From Auanema rhodensis (Eukaryota > Nematoda > Chromadorea > Rhabditida > Rhabditidae), in NCBI GenBank assembly GCA_964057225.1, contig OZ059896.1, positions 21,758,501 through 21,822,500 of the forward strand: a DNA stretch of 64,000 bases. Reading direction: 5' to 3'. Made by a program: the position numbers and the translations under genes. Positions within the stretch are counted from its first letter, which is position 1. Each line of letters starts with the position of its first letter. The notes under the pieces were generated by a model. The model had not been told where the DNA came from. It did not search any database and saw only the letters and a program-made list of their open reading frames with translations. This document shows, in pieces, positions 38,243 to 51,800 of the stretch.

Positions 38243-41200
38243 TCTTTGCCTTGAAAAAAGGAATCTAAAAACATCTACTTTTTGCTAAATTATTTTGAAA
38301 TTTTTCGAAAAAATTTTTGTCAAAATGTTTTTGGAAGCAATGTTGAGTGTGCATGGAAACTCTACATACACTAATGCATCATTTTTCAAACGATCATAAC
38401 TAATTTTTGTATCAAGCGTTTCTCAATGTAGTATAGTGCATTCGATGCGGATTTTTAAGCTGCGTCGATCTGTGTTATCAGATTTGCGCTAGCTTAAAAA
38501 CGCACCGAGATATCAACTGATATAAGTTCACACTTATATCCTCGATTTTCACATTGAAGAACTAATTTTTTCGTTGAATAACATTGTCCATCGTCTCTGC
38601 CTTGAAAAAAGAAATCTAAAAACATCTACTTTTTGCTAAATTATTTTGGAATTTTTCGAAAAAATTTTTGTCAAAATGTTTTTGGAAGCAATGTTGAGTG
38701 TACATGAAAACTCAACATACACTAATGCATCATTTTTCAAACGATCATAACTAATTTTTGTATTAAACGTTTCTCAATGTAGTATAGTGCATTCGATGCG
38801 GATTTCTAAGCTGCGTCGATCTGTGTTATCAGATTTGCGCTAGCTTAAAAATGCACCGAGATATCAACTGATATAAGTTCACACTTATATCCTCGATTTT
38901 CACCCTGAAGAATTAATTTTTTCGTTGAATAACATTGTCCATCGTCTTTGCCTTGAAAAAAGAAATCTAAAAACATCTACTTTTCGCTAAATTATTTTGA
39001 AATTTTTCGAAAAAATTTTTGTCAAAATGTTTTTGGAAGCAATGTTGAGTGTACATGGAAACTCAACATACACTAATGCATCATTTTTCAAACGATCATA
39101 ACTAATTTTTGTATTAAGCGTTTCTCAATGTGATATAGTGCATTCGATGCGGATTTTTAAGCTGCGTCGATCTGTGTTATCAGATTTGCGCTAGCTTAAA
39201 AATGCACCAAGATATCAACTGATATAAGTGCACACTTATATCCTCGATTTTCACCCTGAAGAATTAATTTTCCGTTGAATAACATTGTCCATCGTCTTTG
39301 CCTTGAAAAAAGGAATCTAAAAACATCCACTTTTTGCTAAATTATTTCGAAATTTTTCGAAAAAATTTTTGTCAAAATGTTTTTGGAAGCAATGTTGAGT
39401 GTACATGGAAACTCAACATACACTAATGCATCATTTTTCAAACGATCATAACTAATTTTTGTATTAAGCGTTTCTCAATGTAGTATAGTGCATTCGATGC
39501 GGATTTTTAAGCTGCGTCGATCTGTGTTATCAGATTTGCGCTAGCTTGAAAATGCACCAAGATATCAACTGATATAAGTGCACACTTATATCCTCGATTT
39601 TCACCCTGAAGAATTAATTTTTTCGTTGAATAACATTGTCCATCGTCTTTGCCTTGAAAAAAGGAATCTAAAAACATCTATATTTTGCTAAATTATTTTA
39701 AAATTTTTCGAAAAAATTTTTGTCAAAATGTTTTTGGAAGCAATGTTGAGTGTACATGGAAACTCAACATACACTAAGGCATCATTTTTCAAACGATCAT
39801 AACTAATTTTTGTATCAAGCGTTTCTCAATGTAGTATAGTGCATTCGATGCGGATTTTTAAGCTGCGTCGATCTGTGTTATCAGATTTGCGCTAGCTTAA
39901 AAACGCACCGAGATATCAACTGATATAAGTTCACACTTATATCCTCGATTTTCACATTGAAGAACTAATTTTTTCGTTGAATAACATTGTCCATCGTCTC
40001 TGCCTTGAAAAAAGAAATCTAAAAACATCTACTTTTTGCTAAATTATTTTGGAATTTTTCGAAAAAATTTTTGTCAAAATGTTTTTGGAAGCAATGTTGA
40101 GTGTACATGAAAACTCAACATACACTAATGCATCATTTTTCAAACGATCATAACTAATTTTTGTATTAAACGTTTCTCAATGTAGTATAGTGCATTCGAT
40201 GCGGATTTCTAAGCTGCGTCGATCTGTGTTATCAGATTTGCGCTAGCTTAAAAATGCACCGAGATATCAACTGATATAAGTTCACACTTATATCCTCGAT
40301 TTTCACCCTGAAGAATTAATTTTTTCGTTGAATAACATTGTCCATCGTCTTTGCCTTGAAAAAAGAAATCTAAAAACATCTACTTTTCGCTAAATTATTT
40401 TGAAATTTTTCGAAAAAATTTTTGTCAAAATGTTTTTGGAAGCAATGTTGAGTGTACATGGAAACTCAACATACACTAATGCATCATTTTTCAAACGATC
40501 ATAACTAATTTTTGTATTAAGCGTTTCTCAATGTGATATAGTGCATTCGATGCGGATTTTTAAGCTGCGTCGATCTGTGTTATCAGATTTGCGCTAGCTT
40601 AAAAATGCACCAAGATATCAACTGATATAAGTGCACACTTATATCCTCGATTTTCACCCTGAAGAATTAATTTTCCGTTGAATAACATTGTCCATCGTCT
40701 TTGCCTTGAAAAAAGGAATCTAAAAACATCCACTTTTTGCTAAATTATTTCGAAATTTTTCGAAAAAATTTTTGTCAAAATGTTTTTGGAAGCAATGTTG
40801 AGTGTACATGGAAACTCAACATACACTAATGCATCATTTTTCAAACGATCATAACTAATTTTTGTATTAAGCGTTTCTCAATGTAGTATAGTGCATTCGA
40901 TGCGGATTTTTAAGCTGCGTCGATCTGTGTTATCAGATTTGCGCTAGCTTGAAAATGCACCAAGATATCAACTGATATAAGTGCACACTTATATCCTCGA
41001 TTTTCACCCTGAAGAATTAATTTTTTCGTTGAATAACATTGTCCATCGTCTTTGCCTTGAAAAAAGGAATCTAAAAACATCTATATTTTGCTAAATTATT
41101 TTAAAATTTTTCGAAAAAATTTTTGTCAAAATGTTTTTGGAAGCAATGTTGAGTGTACATGGAAACTCAACATACACTAAGGCATCATTTTTCAAACGAT

Positions 41201-41290
41201 CATAACTAATTTTTGTATCAAGCGTTTCTCAATGTAGTATAGTGCATTCGATGCGGATTTTTAAGCTGCGTCGATCTGTGTTATCAGATT
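38243..41290 (+). repeat. Block 8: 4-unit tandem duplication, 1403-bp spacing
   Basis: Units 38594, 38945, 39295 and 39646 recur as 39997, 40348, 40698 and 41049. Marks are CTCTGCC with TTTTGGAATT and GTATTAAACG (38761 and 40164, exactly 1403 apart), TTTTCGCT with TGTGATATAG and TTTTCCG, CATCCACT with CTTGAAAATG, and a CTATATT unit. Similarity begins near 38380 in unit 38243 and ends inside unit 41049, where ATGCACCAAG replaces ACGCACCGAG. A private GTGTGCATGG sits near 38351. Confidence 0.8.
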
Positions 41291-44200
41291 TGCGCTAGCT
41301 TAAAAATGCACCAAGATATCAACTGATATAAGTGCACACTTATATCCTCGATTTTCACCCTGAAGAATTAATTTTCCGTTGAATAACATTGTCCATCGTC
41401 TTTGCCTTGAAAAAAGGAATCTAAAAACATCCACTTTTTGCTAAATTATTTCGAAATTTTTCGAAAAAATTTTTGTCAAAATGTTTTTGGAAGCAATGTT
41501 GAGTGTACATGGAAACTCAACATACACTAATGCATCATTTTTCAAACGATCATAACTAATTTTTGTATTAAGCGTTTCTCAATGTAGTATAGTGCATTCG
41601 ATGCGGATTTTTAAGCTGCGTCGATCTGTGTTATCAGATTTGCGCTAGCTTGAAAATGCACCAAGATATCAACTGATATAAGTGCACACTTATATCCTCG
41701 ATTTTCACCCTGAAGAATTAATTTTTTCGTTGAATAACATTGTCCATCGTCTTTGCCTTGAAAAAAGGAATCTAAAAACATCTATATTTTGCTGAATTAT
41801 TTTAAAATTTTTCGAAAAAATTTTTGTCAAAATGTTTTTGGAAGCAATGTTGAGTGTACATGGAAACTCAACATACACTAAGGCATCATTTTTCAAACGA
41901 TCATAACTAATTTTTGTATCAAGCGTTTCTCAATGTAGTATAGTGCATTCGATGCGGATTTTTAAGCTGCGTCGATCTGTGTTATCAGATTTGCGCTAGC
42001 TTAAAAATGCACCAAGATATCAACTGATATAAGTGCACACTTATATCCTCGATTTTCACCCTGAAGAATTAATTTTCCGTTGAATAACATTGTCCATCGT
42101 CTTTGCCTTGAAAAAAGGAATCTAAAAACATCCACTTTTTGCTAAATTATTTCGAAATTTTTCGAAAAAATTTTTGTCAAAATGTTTTTGGAAGCAATGT
42201 TGAGTGTACATGAAAACTCAACATACACTAATGCATCATTTTTCAAACGATCATAACTAATTTTTGTATTAAGCGTTTCTCAATGTAGTATAGTGCATTC
42301 GATGCGGATTTTTGAGCTGCGTCGATCTGTGTTATCAGATTTGCGCTAGCTTGAAAATGCACCAAGATATCAACTGATATAAGTGCACACTTATATCCTC
42401 GATTTTCACCCTGAAGAATTAATTTTTTCGTTGAATAACATTGTCCATCGTCTTTGCCTTGAAAAAAGGAATCTAAAAACATCTATATTTTGCTAAATTA
42501 TTTTAAAATTTTTCGAAAAAATTTTTGTCAAAATGTTTTTGGAAGCAATGTTGAGTGTACATGGAAACTCAACATACACTAAGGCATCATTTTTCAAACG
42601 ATCATAACTAATTTTTGTATCAAGCGTTTCTCAATGTAGTATAGTGCATTCGATGCGGATTTTTAAGCTGCGTCGATCTGTGTTATCAGATTTGCGCTAG
42701 CTTAAAAATGCACCAAGATATCAACTGATATAAGTGCACACTTATATCCTCGATTTTCACCCTGAAGAATTAATTTTTTCGTTGAATAACAATGTCCATC
42801 GTCTTTGCCTTGAAAAAAGAAATCTAAAAACATCTATATTTTGCTAAATTATTTTAAAATTTTTCGAAAAAATTTTTGTCAAAATGTTTTTGGAAGCAAT
42901 GTTGAGTGTACATGGAAACTCAACATACACTAAGGCATCATTTTTCAAACGATCATAACTAATTTTTGTATCAAGCGTTTCTCAATGTAGTATAGTGCAT
43001 TCGATGCGGATTTTTAAGCTGCGTCGATCTGTGTTATCAGATTTGCGCTAGCTTAAAAATGCACCAAGATATCAACTGATATAAGTGCACACTTATATCC
43101 TCGATTTTCACCCTGAAGAATTAATTTTCCGTTGAATAACATTGTCCATCGTCTTTGCCTTGAAAAAAGGAATCTAAAAACATCCACTTTTTGCTAAATT
43201 ATTTCGAAATTTTTCGAAAAAATTTTTGTCAAAATGTTTTTGGAAGCAATGTTGAGTGTACATGAAAACTCAACATACACTAATGCATCATTTTTCAAAC
43301 GATCATAACTAATTTTTGTATTAAGCGTTTCTCAATGTAGTATAGTGCATTCGATGCGGATTTTTGAGCTGCGTCGATCTGTGTTATCAGATTTGCGCTA
43401 GCTTGAAAATGCACCAAGATATCAACTGATATAAGTGCACACTTATATCCTCGATTTTCACCCTGAAGAATTAATTTTTTCGTTGAATAACATTGTCCAT
43501 CGTCTTTGCCTTGAAAAAAGGAATCTAAAAACATCTATATTTTGCTAAATTATTTTAAAATTTTTCGAAAAAATTTTTGTCAAAATGTTTTTGGAAGCAA
43601 TGTTGAGTGTACATGGAAACTCAACATACACTAAGGCATCATTTTTCAAACGATCATAACTAATTTTTGTATCAAGCGTTTCTCAATGTAGTATAGTGCA
43701 TTCGATGCGGATTTTTAAGCTGCGTCGATCTGTGTTATCAGATTTGCGCTAGCTTAAAAATGCACCAAGATATCAACTGATATAAGTGCACACTTATATC
43801 CTCGATTTTCACCCTGAAGAATTAATTTTTTCGTTGAATAACAATGTCCATCGTCTTTGCCTTGAAAAAAGAAATCTAAAAACATCTATATTTTGCTAAA
43901 TTATTTTAAAATTTTTCGAAAAAATTTTTGTCAAAATGTTTTTGGAAGCAATGTTGAGTGTACATGGAAACTCAACATACACTAAGGCATCATTTTTCAA
44001 ACGATCATAACTAATTTTTGTATCAAGCGTTTCTCAATGTAGTATAGTGCATTCGATGCGGATTTTTAAGCTGCGTCGATCTGTGTTATCAGATTTGCGC
44101 TAGCTTAAAAATGCACCAAGATATCAACTGATATAAGTGCACACTTATATCCTCGATTTTCACTCTGAAGAATTAATTTTTTCGTTGAATAACATTGTCC

Positions 44201-44669
44201 ATCGTCTTTGCCTTGAAAAAAGGAATCTAAAAACATCTACTTTTTGCTAAATTATTTTGAAATTTTTCGAAAAAATTTTTGTCAAAATGTTTTTGGAAGC
44301 AATGTTGAGTGTACATGGAAACTCTACATACACTAATGCATCATTTTTCAAACAATCATAACTAATTTTTGTATTAAGCGTTTCTCAATGTAGTATAGTG
44401 CATTCGATGCGGATTTTTAAGCTGCGTCGATCTGTGTTATCAGATTTGCGCTAGCTTAAAAATGCACCAAGATATCAACTGATATAAGTGCACACTTATA
44501 TCCTCGATTTTCACTCTGAAGAATTAATTTTTTCGTTGAATAACATTGTCCATCGTCTTTGCCTTGAAAAAAGAAATCTAAAAACATCTATATTTTGCTA
44601 AATTATTTTAAAATTTTTCGAAAAAATTTTTGTCAAAATGTTTTTGGAAGCAATGTTGAGTGTACATGA
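40462..44669 (+). repeat. Block 9, copy 1 of 12-unit tandem duplication (4208 bp)
   Basis: Twelve units, four of them 350 bp, giving 4208 bp. The order is CATCCACT/CTTGAAAATG units alternating with CTATATT units (41049-42099), then a three-unit set twice (42100-44204), a CTCTACAT unit (44205) and a hybrid (44556). A private GCTGAATT at 41791 recurs 4208 bp later. Unit order, lengths and private marks all agree with 44670-48877. Confidence 0.9.
42100..44204 (+). repeat. 3-unit duplication (1052 bp) nested in block 9 copy 1
   Basis: Units 42100, 42451 and 42802 recur as 43152, 43503 and 43854. Each set is a CATCCACT/GAGCT/CTTGAAAATG unit followed by two CTATATT units, the second with AACAATGTCC before it and AGAAATCT. 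The same doubled set is at 46308-48412, so it predates the 12-unit duplication. Confidence 0.85.
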
Positions 44670-44905
44670 AAACTCAACATACACTAATGCATCATTTTTC
44701 AAACGATCATAACTAATTTTTGTATTAAGCGTTTCTCAATGTGATATAGTGCATTCGATGCGGATTTTTAAGCTGCGTCGATCTGTGTTATCAGATTTGC
44801 GCTAGCTTAAAAATGCACCAAGATATCAACTGATATAAGTGCACACTTATATCCTCGATTTTCACCCTGAAGAATTAATTTTCCGTTGAATAACATTGTC
44901 CATCG
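44556..44905 (+). repeat. Hybrid unit at the junction of the 12-unit copies
   Basis: It begins as a CTATATT unit (AGAAATCT, CTATATTTTG, TTTTAAAATT) and from ATGAAAAC onward is the TGTGATATAG, TTTTCCG type seen at 40348. It is precisely where copy 1 ends and copy 2 begins, which is the expected product of an unequal crossover between a unit like 48764 and one like 40348. Confidence 0.8.
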
Positions 44906-47900
44906 TCTTTGCCTTGAAAAAAGGAATCTAAAAACATCCACTTTTTGCTAAATTATTTCGAAATTTTTCGAAAAAATTTTTGTCAAAATGTTTTTGGAAG
45001 CAATGTTGAGTGTACATGGAAACTCAACATACACTAATGCATCATTTTTCAAACGATCATAACTAATTTTTGTATTAAGCGTTTCTCAATGTAGTATAGT
45101 GCATTCGATGCGGATTTTTAAGCTGCGTCGATCTGTGTTATCAGATTTGCGCTAGCTTGAAAATGCACCAAGATATCAACTGATATAAGTGCACACTTAT
45201 ATCCTCGATTTTCACCCTGAAGAATTAATTTTTTCGTTGAATAACATTGTCCATCGTCTTTGCCTTGAAAAAAGGAATCTAAAAACATCTATATTTTGCT
45301 AAATTATTTTAAAATTTTTCGAAAAAATTTTTGTCAAAATGTTTTTGGAAGCAATGTTGAGTGTACATGGAAACTCAACATACACTAAGGCATCATTTTT
45401 CAAACGATCATAACTAATTTTTGTATCAAGCGTTTCTCAATGTAGTATAGTGCATTCGATGCGGATTTTTAAGCTGCGTCGATCTGTGTTATCAGATTTG
45501 CGCTAGCTTAAAAATGCACCAAGATATCAACTGATATAAGTGCACACTTATATCCTCGATTTTCACCCTGAAGAATTAATTTTCCGTTGAATAACATTGT
45601 CCATCGTCTTTGCCTTGAAAAAAGGAATCTAAAAACATCCACTTTTTGCTAAATTATTTCGAAATTTTTCGAAAAAATTTTTGTCAAAATGTTTTTGGAA
45701 GCAATGTTGAGTGTACATGGAAACTCAACATACACTAATGCATCATTTTTCAAACGATCATAACTAATTTTTGTATTAAGCGTTTCTCAATGTAGTATAG
45801 TGCATTCGATGCGGATTTTTAAGCTGCGTCGATCTGTGTTATCAGATTTGCGCTAGCTTGAAAATGCACCAAGATATCAACTGATATAAGTGCACACTTA
45901 TATCCTCGATTTTCACCCTGAAGAATTAATTTTTTCGTTGAATAACATTGTCCATCGTCTTTGCCTTGAAAAAAGGAATCTAAAAACATCTATATTTTGC
46001 TGAATTATTTTAAAATTTTTCGAAAAAATTTTTGTCAAAATGTTTTTGGAAGCAATGTTGAGTGTACATGGAAACTCAACATACACTAAGGCATCATTTT
46101 TCAAACGATCATAACTAATTTTTGTATCAAGCGTTTCTCAATGTAGTATAGTGCATTCGATGCGGATTTTTAAGCTGCGTCGATCTGTGTTATCAGATTT
46201 GCGCTAGCTTAAAAATGCACCAAGATATCAACTGATATAAGTGCACACTTATATCCTCGATTTTCACCCTGAAGAATTAATTTTCCGTTGAATAACATTG
46301 TCCATCGTCTTTGCCTTGAAAAAAGGAATCTAAAAACATCCACTTTTTGCTAAATTATTTCGAAATTTTTCGAAAAAATTTTTGTCAAAATGTTTTTGGA
46401 AGCAATGTTGAGTGTACATGAAAACTCAACATACACTAATGCATCATTTTTCAAACGATCATAACTAATTTTTGTATTGAGCGTTTCTCAATGTAGTATA
46501 GTGCATTCGATGCGGATTTTTGAGCTGCGTCGATCTGTGTTATCAGATTTGCGCTAGCTTGAAAATGCACCAAGATATCAACTGATATAAGTGCACACTT
46601 ATATCCTCGATTTTCACCCTGAAGAATTAATTTTTTCGTTGAATAACATTGTCCATCGTCTTTGCCTTGAAAAAAGGAATCTAAAAACATCTATATTTTG
46701 CTAAATTATTTTAAAATTTTTCGAAAAAATTTTTGTCAAAATGTTTTTGGAAGCAATGTTGAGTGTACATGGAAACTCAACATACACTAAGGCATCATTT
46801 TTCAAACGATCATAACTAATTTTTGTATCAAGCGTTTCTCAATGTAGTATAGTGCATTCGATGCGGATTTTTAAGCTGCGTCGATCTGTGTTATCAGATT
46901 TGCGCTAGCTTAAAAATGCACCAAGATATCAACTGATATAAGTGCACACTTATATCCTCGATTTTCACCCTGAAGAATTAATTTTTTCGTTGAATAACAA
47001 TGTCCATCGTCTTTGCCTTGAAAAAAGAAATCTAAAAACATCTATATTTTGCTAAATTATTTTAAAATTTTTCGAAAAAATTTTTGTCAAAATGTTTTTG
47101 GAAGCAATGTTGAGTGTACATGGAAACTCAACATACACTAAGGCATCATTTTTCAAACGATCATAACTAATTTTTGTATCAAGCGTTTCTCAATGTAGTA
47201 TAGTGCATTCGATGCGGATTTTTAAGCTGCGTCGATCTGTGTTATCAGATTTGCGCTAGCTTAAAAATGCACCAAGATATCAACTGATATAAGTGCACAC
47301 TTATATCCTCGATTTTCACCCTGAAGAATTAATTTTCCGTTGAATAACATTGTCCATCGTCTTTGCCTTGAAAAAAGGAATCTAAAAACATCCACTTTTT
47401 GCTAAATTATTTCGAAATTTTTCGAAAAAATTTTTGTCAAAATGTTTTTGGAAGCAATGTTGAGTGTACATGAAAACTCAACATACACTAATGCATCATT
47501 TTTCAAACGATCATAACTAATTTTTGTATTAAGCGTTTCTCAATGTAGTATAGTGCATTCGATGCGGATTTTTGAGCTGCGTCGATCTGTGTTATCAGAT
47601 TTGCGCTAGCTTGAAAATGCACCAAGATATCAACTGATATAAGTGCACACTTATATCCTCGATTTTCACCCTGAAGAATTAATTTTTTCGTTGAATAACA
47701 TTGTCCATCGTCTTTGCCTTGAAAAAAGGAATCTAAAAACATCTATATTTTGCTAAATTATTTTAAAATTTTTCGAAAAAATTTTTGTCAAAATGTTTTT
47801 GGAAGCAATGTTGAGTGTACATGGAAACTCAACATACACTAAGGCATCATTTTTCAAACGATCATAACTAATTTTTGTATCAAGCGTTTCTCAATGTAGT

Positions 47901-48877
47901 ATAGTGCATTCGATGCGGATTTTTAAGCTGCGTCGATCTGTGTTATCAGATTTGCGCTAGCTTAAAAATGCACCAAGATATCAACTGATATAAGTGCACA
48001 CTTATATCCTCGATTTTCACCCTGAAGAATTAATTTTTTCGTTGAATAACAATGTCCATCGTCTTTGCCTTGAAAAAAGAAATCTAAAAACATCTATATT
48101 TTGCTAAATTATTTTAAAATTTTTCGAAAAAATTTTTGTCAAAATGTTTTTGGAAGCAATGTTGAGTGTACATGGAAACTCAACATACACTAAGGCATCA
48201 TTTTTCAAACGATCATAACTAATTTTTGTATCAAGCGTTTCTCAATGTAGTATAGTGCATTCGATGCGGATTTTTAAGCTGCGTCGATCTGTGTTATCAG
48301 ATTTGCGCTAGCTTAAAAATGCACCAAGATATCAACTGATATAAGTGCACACTTATATCCTCGATTTTCACTCTGAAGAATTAATTTTTTCGTTGAATAA
48401 CATTGTCCATCGTCTTTGCCTTGAAAAAAGGAATCTAAAAACATCTACTTTTTGCTAAATTATTTTGAAATTTTTCGAAAAAATTTTTGTCAAAATGTTT
48501 TTGGAAGCAATGTTGAGTGTACATGGAAACTCTACATACACTAATGCATCATTTTTCAAACAATCATAACTAATTTTTGTATTAAGCGTTTCTCAATGTA
48601 GTATAGTGCATTCGATGCGGATTTTTAAGCTGCGTCGATCTGTGTTATCAGATTTGCGCTAGCTTAAAAATGCACCAAGATATCAACTGATATAAGTGCA
48701 CACTTATATCCTCGATTTTCACCCTGAAGAATTAATTTTTTCGTTGAATAACAATGTCCATCGTCTTTGCCTTGAAAAAAGAAATCTAAAAACATCTATA
48801 TTTTGCTAAATTATTTTAAAATTTTTCGAAAAAATTTTTGTCAAAATGTTTTTGGAAGCAATGTTGAGTGTACATGG
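44670..48877 (+). repeat. Block 9, copy 2 of 12-unit tandem duplication (4208 bp)
   Basis: Unit starts 44906 to 48764 are each exactly 4208 bp from their partners. Visible differences are few: GTATTGAGCG near 46478 (TTAAG in copy 1), and near the end CACCCTG (48719) against CACTCTG (44512) and AACAATG against AACATTG. The match fails at the ATGGAAAC/ATGAAAAC site of the last unit, which fixes the edges. Confidence 0.9.
46308..48412 (+). repeat. 3-unit duplication (1052 bp) nested in block 9 copy 2
   Basis: Counterpart of 42100-44204. Units 46308, 46659 and 47010 recur as 47360, 47711 and 48062. The first set has one private change (A to G near 46478) that is absent from the other three sets, so it arose after both duplications. 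Confidence 0.85.
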
Positions 48878-51800
48878 AAACTCAACATACACTAAGGCAT
48901 CATTTTTCAAACGATCATAACTAATTTTTGTATCAAGCGTTTCTCAATGTAGTATAGTGCATTCGATGCGGATTTTTAAGCTGCGTCGATCTGTGTTATC
49001 AGATTTGCGCTAGCTTAAAAATGCACCAAGATATCAACTGATATAAGTGCACACTTATATCCTCGATTTTCACTCTGAAGAATTAATTTTTTCGTTGAAT
49101 AACATTGTCCATCGTCTTTGCCTTGAAAAAAGGAATCTAAAAACATCTACTTTTTGCTAAATTATTTTGAAATTTTTCGAAAAAATTTTTGTCAAAATGT
49201 TTTTGGAAGCAATGTTGAGTGTACATGGAAACTCTACATACACTAATGCATCATTTTTCAAACAATCATAACTAATTTTTGTATTAAGCGTTTCTCAATG
49301 TAGTATAGTGCATTCGATGCGGATTTTTAAGCTGCGTCGATCTGTGTTATCAGATTTGCGCTAGCTTAAAAATGCACCAAGATATCAACTGATATAAGTG
49401 CACACTTATATCCTCGATTTTCACCCTGAAGAATTAATTTTTTCGTTGAATAACAATGTCCATCGTCTTTGCCTTGAAAAAAGAAATCTAAAAACATCTA
49501 CTTTTTGCTAAATTATTTTGAAATTTTTCGAAAAAATTTTTGTCAAAATGTTTTTGGAAGCAATGTTGAGTGTACATGGAAACTCAACATACACTAATGC
49601 ATCATTTTTCAAACGATCATAACTAATTTTTGTATCAAGCGTTTCTCAATGTAGTATAGTGCATTCGATGCGGATTTTTGAGCTGCGTCGATCTGTGTTA
49701 TCAGATTTGCGCTAGCTTAAAAACGCACCGAGATATCAACTGATATAAGTTCACACTTATATCCTCGATTTTCACATTGAAGAACTAATTTTTTCGTTGA
49801 ATAACATTGTCCATCGTCTCTGCCTTGAAAAAAGAAATCTAAAAACATCTACTTTTTGCTAAATTATTTTAAAATTTTTCGAAAAAATTTTTGTCAAAAT
49901 GTTTTTGGAAGCAATGTTGAGTGTACATGGAAACTCAACATACACTAAGGCATCATTTTTCAAACGATCATAACTAATTTTTGTATTAAACGTTTCTCAA
50001 TGTAGTATAGTGCATTCGATGCGGCTTTCTAAGCTGCGTCGATCTGTGTTATCAGATTTGCGCTAGCTTAAAAATGCACCGAGATATCAACTGATATAAG
50101 TTCACACTTATATCCTCGATTTTCACCCTGAAGAATTAATTTTTTCGTTGAATAACATTGTCCATCGTCTTTGCCTTGAAAAAAGAAATCTAAAAACATC
50201 TACTTTTCGCTAAATTATTTTGAAATTTTTCGAAAAAATTTTTGTCAAAATGTTTTTGGAAGCAATGTTGAGTGTACATGGAAACTCAACATACACTAAT
50301 GCATCATTTTTCAAACGATCATAACTAATTTTTGTATTAAGCGTTTCTCAATGTGATATAGTGCATTCGATGCGGATTTTTAAGCTGCGTCGATCTGTGT
50401 TATCAGATTTGCGCTAGCTTAAAAATGCACCAAGATATCAACTGATATAAGTGCACACTTATATCCTCGATTTTCACCCTGAAGAATTAATTTTCCGTTG
50501 AATAACATTGTCCATCGTCTTTGCCTTGAAAAAAGGAATTTAAAAACATCCACTTTTTGCTAAATTATTTCGAAATTTTTCGAAAAAATTTTTGTCAAAA
50601 TGTTTTTGGAAGCAATGTTGAGTGTACATGGAAACTCAACATACACTAATGCATCATTTTTCAAACGATCATAACTAATTTTTGTATTAAGCGTTTCTCA
50701 ATGTAGTATAGTGCATTCGATGCGGATTTTTGAGCTGCGTCGATCTGTGTTATCAGATTTGCGCTAGCTTAAAAATGCACCGAGATATCAACTGATATAA
50801 GTTCACACTTATATCCTCGATTTTCACCCTGAAGAATTAATTTTTTCGTTGAATAACATTGTCCATCGTCTTTGCCTTGAAAAAAGGAATCTAAAAACAT
50901 CTACTTTTTGCTAAATTATTTTGAAATTTTTCGAAAAAATTTTTGTCAAAATGTTGTTGGAAGCAATGTTGAGTGTACATGGAAACTCAACATACACTAA
51001 TGCATCATTTTTCAAACGATCATAACTAATTTTTGTATTAAGCGTTTCTCAATGTAGTAAAGTGCATTCGATGCGGATTTTTAAGCTGCGTCGATCTGTG
51101 TTATCAGATTTGCGCTAGCTTAAAAATGCACCGAGATATCAACTGATATAAGTTCACACTTATATCCTCGATTTTCACCCTGAAGAATTAATTTTTTCGT
51201 TGAATAACATTGTCCATCGTCTTTGCCTTGAAAAAAGGAATCTAAAAACATCTACTTTTTGCTAAATTATTTTGAAATTTTTCGAAAAAATTTTTGTCAA
51301 AATGTTTTTGGAAGCAATGTTGAGTGTACATGGAAACTCAACATACACTAATGCATCATTTTTCAAACGATCATAACTAATTTTTGTATTAAGCGTTTCT
51401 CAATGTGATATAGTGCATTCGATGCGGATTTTTAAGCTGCGTCGATCTGTGTTATCAGATTTGCGCTAGCTTAAAAATGCACCGAGATATCAACTGATAT
51501 AAGTTCACACTTATATCCTCGATTTTCACATTGAAGAACTAATTTTTTCGTTGAATAACATTGTCCATCGTCTCTGCCTTGAAAAAAGAAATCTAAAAAC
51601 ATCTACTTTTTGCTAAATTATTTTGAAATTTTTCGAAAAAATTTTTGTCAAAATGTTTTTGGAAGCAATGTTGAGTGTACATGGAAACTCTACATACACT
51701 AATGCATCATTTTTCAAACAATCATAACTAATTTTTGTATTAAGCGTTTCTCAATGTAGTATAGTGCATTCGATGCGGATTTTTAAGCTGCGTCGATCTG

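Noticed and set aside
41705-41896. 63-codon minus-strand frame at 41705-41896 and again at 45913-46104
   Set aside because: It is open because one substitution (GCTGAATT for GCTAAATT) turns a TAG stop into CAG. The second copy is the 4208-bp partner of the first. A chance frame in satellite DNA.
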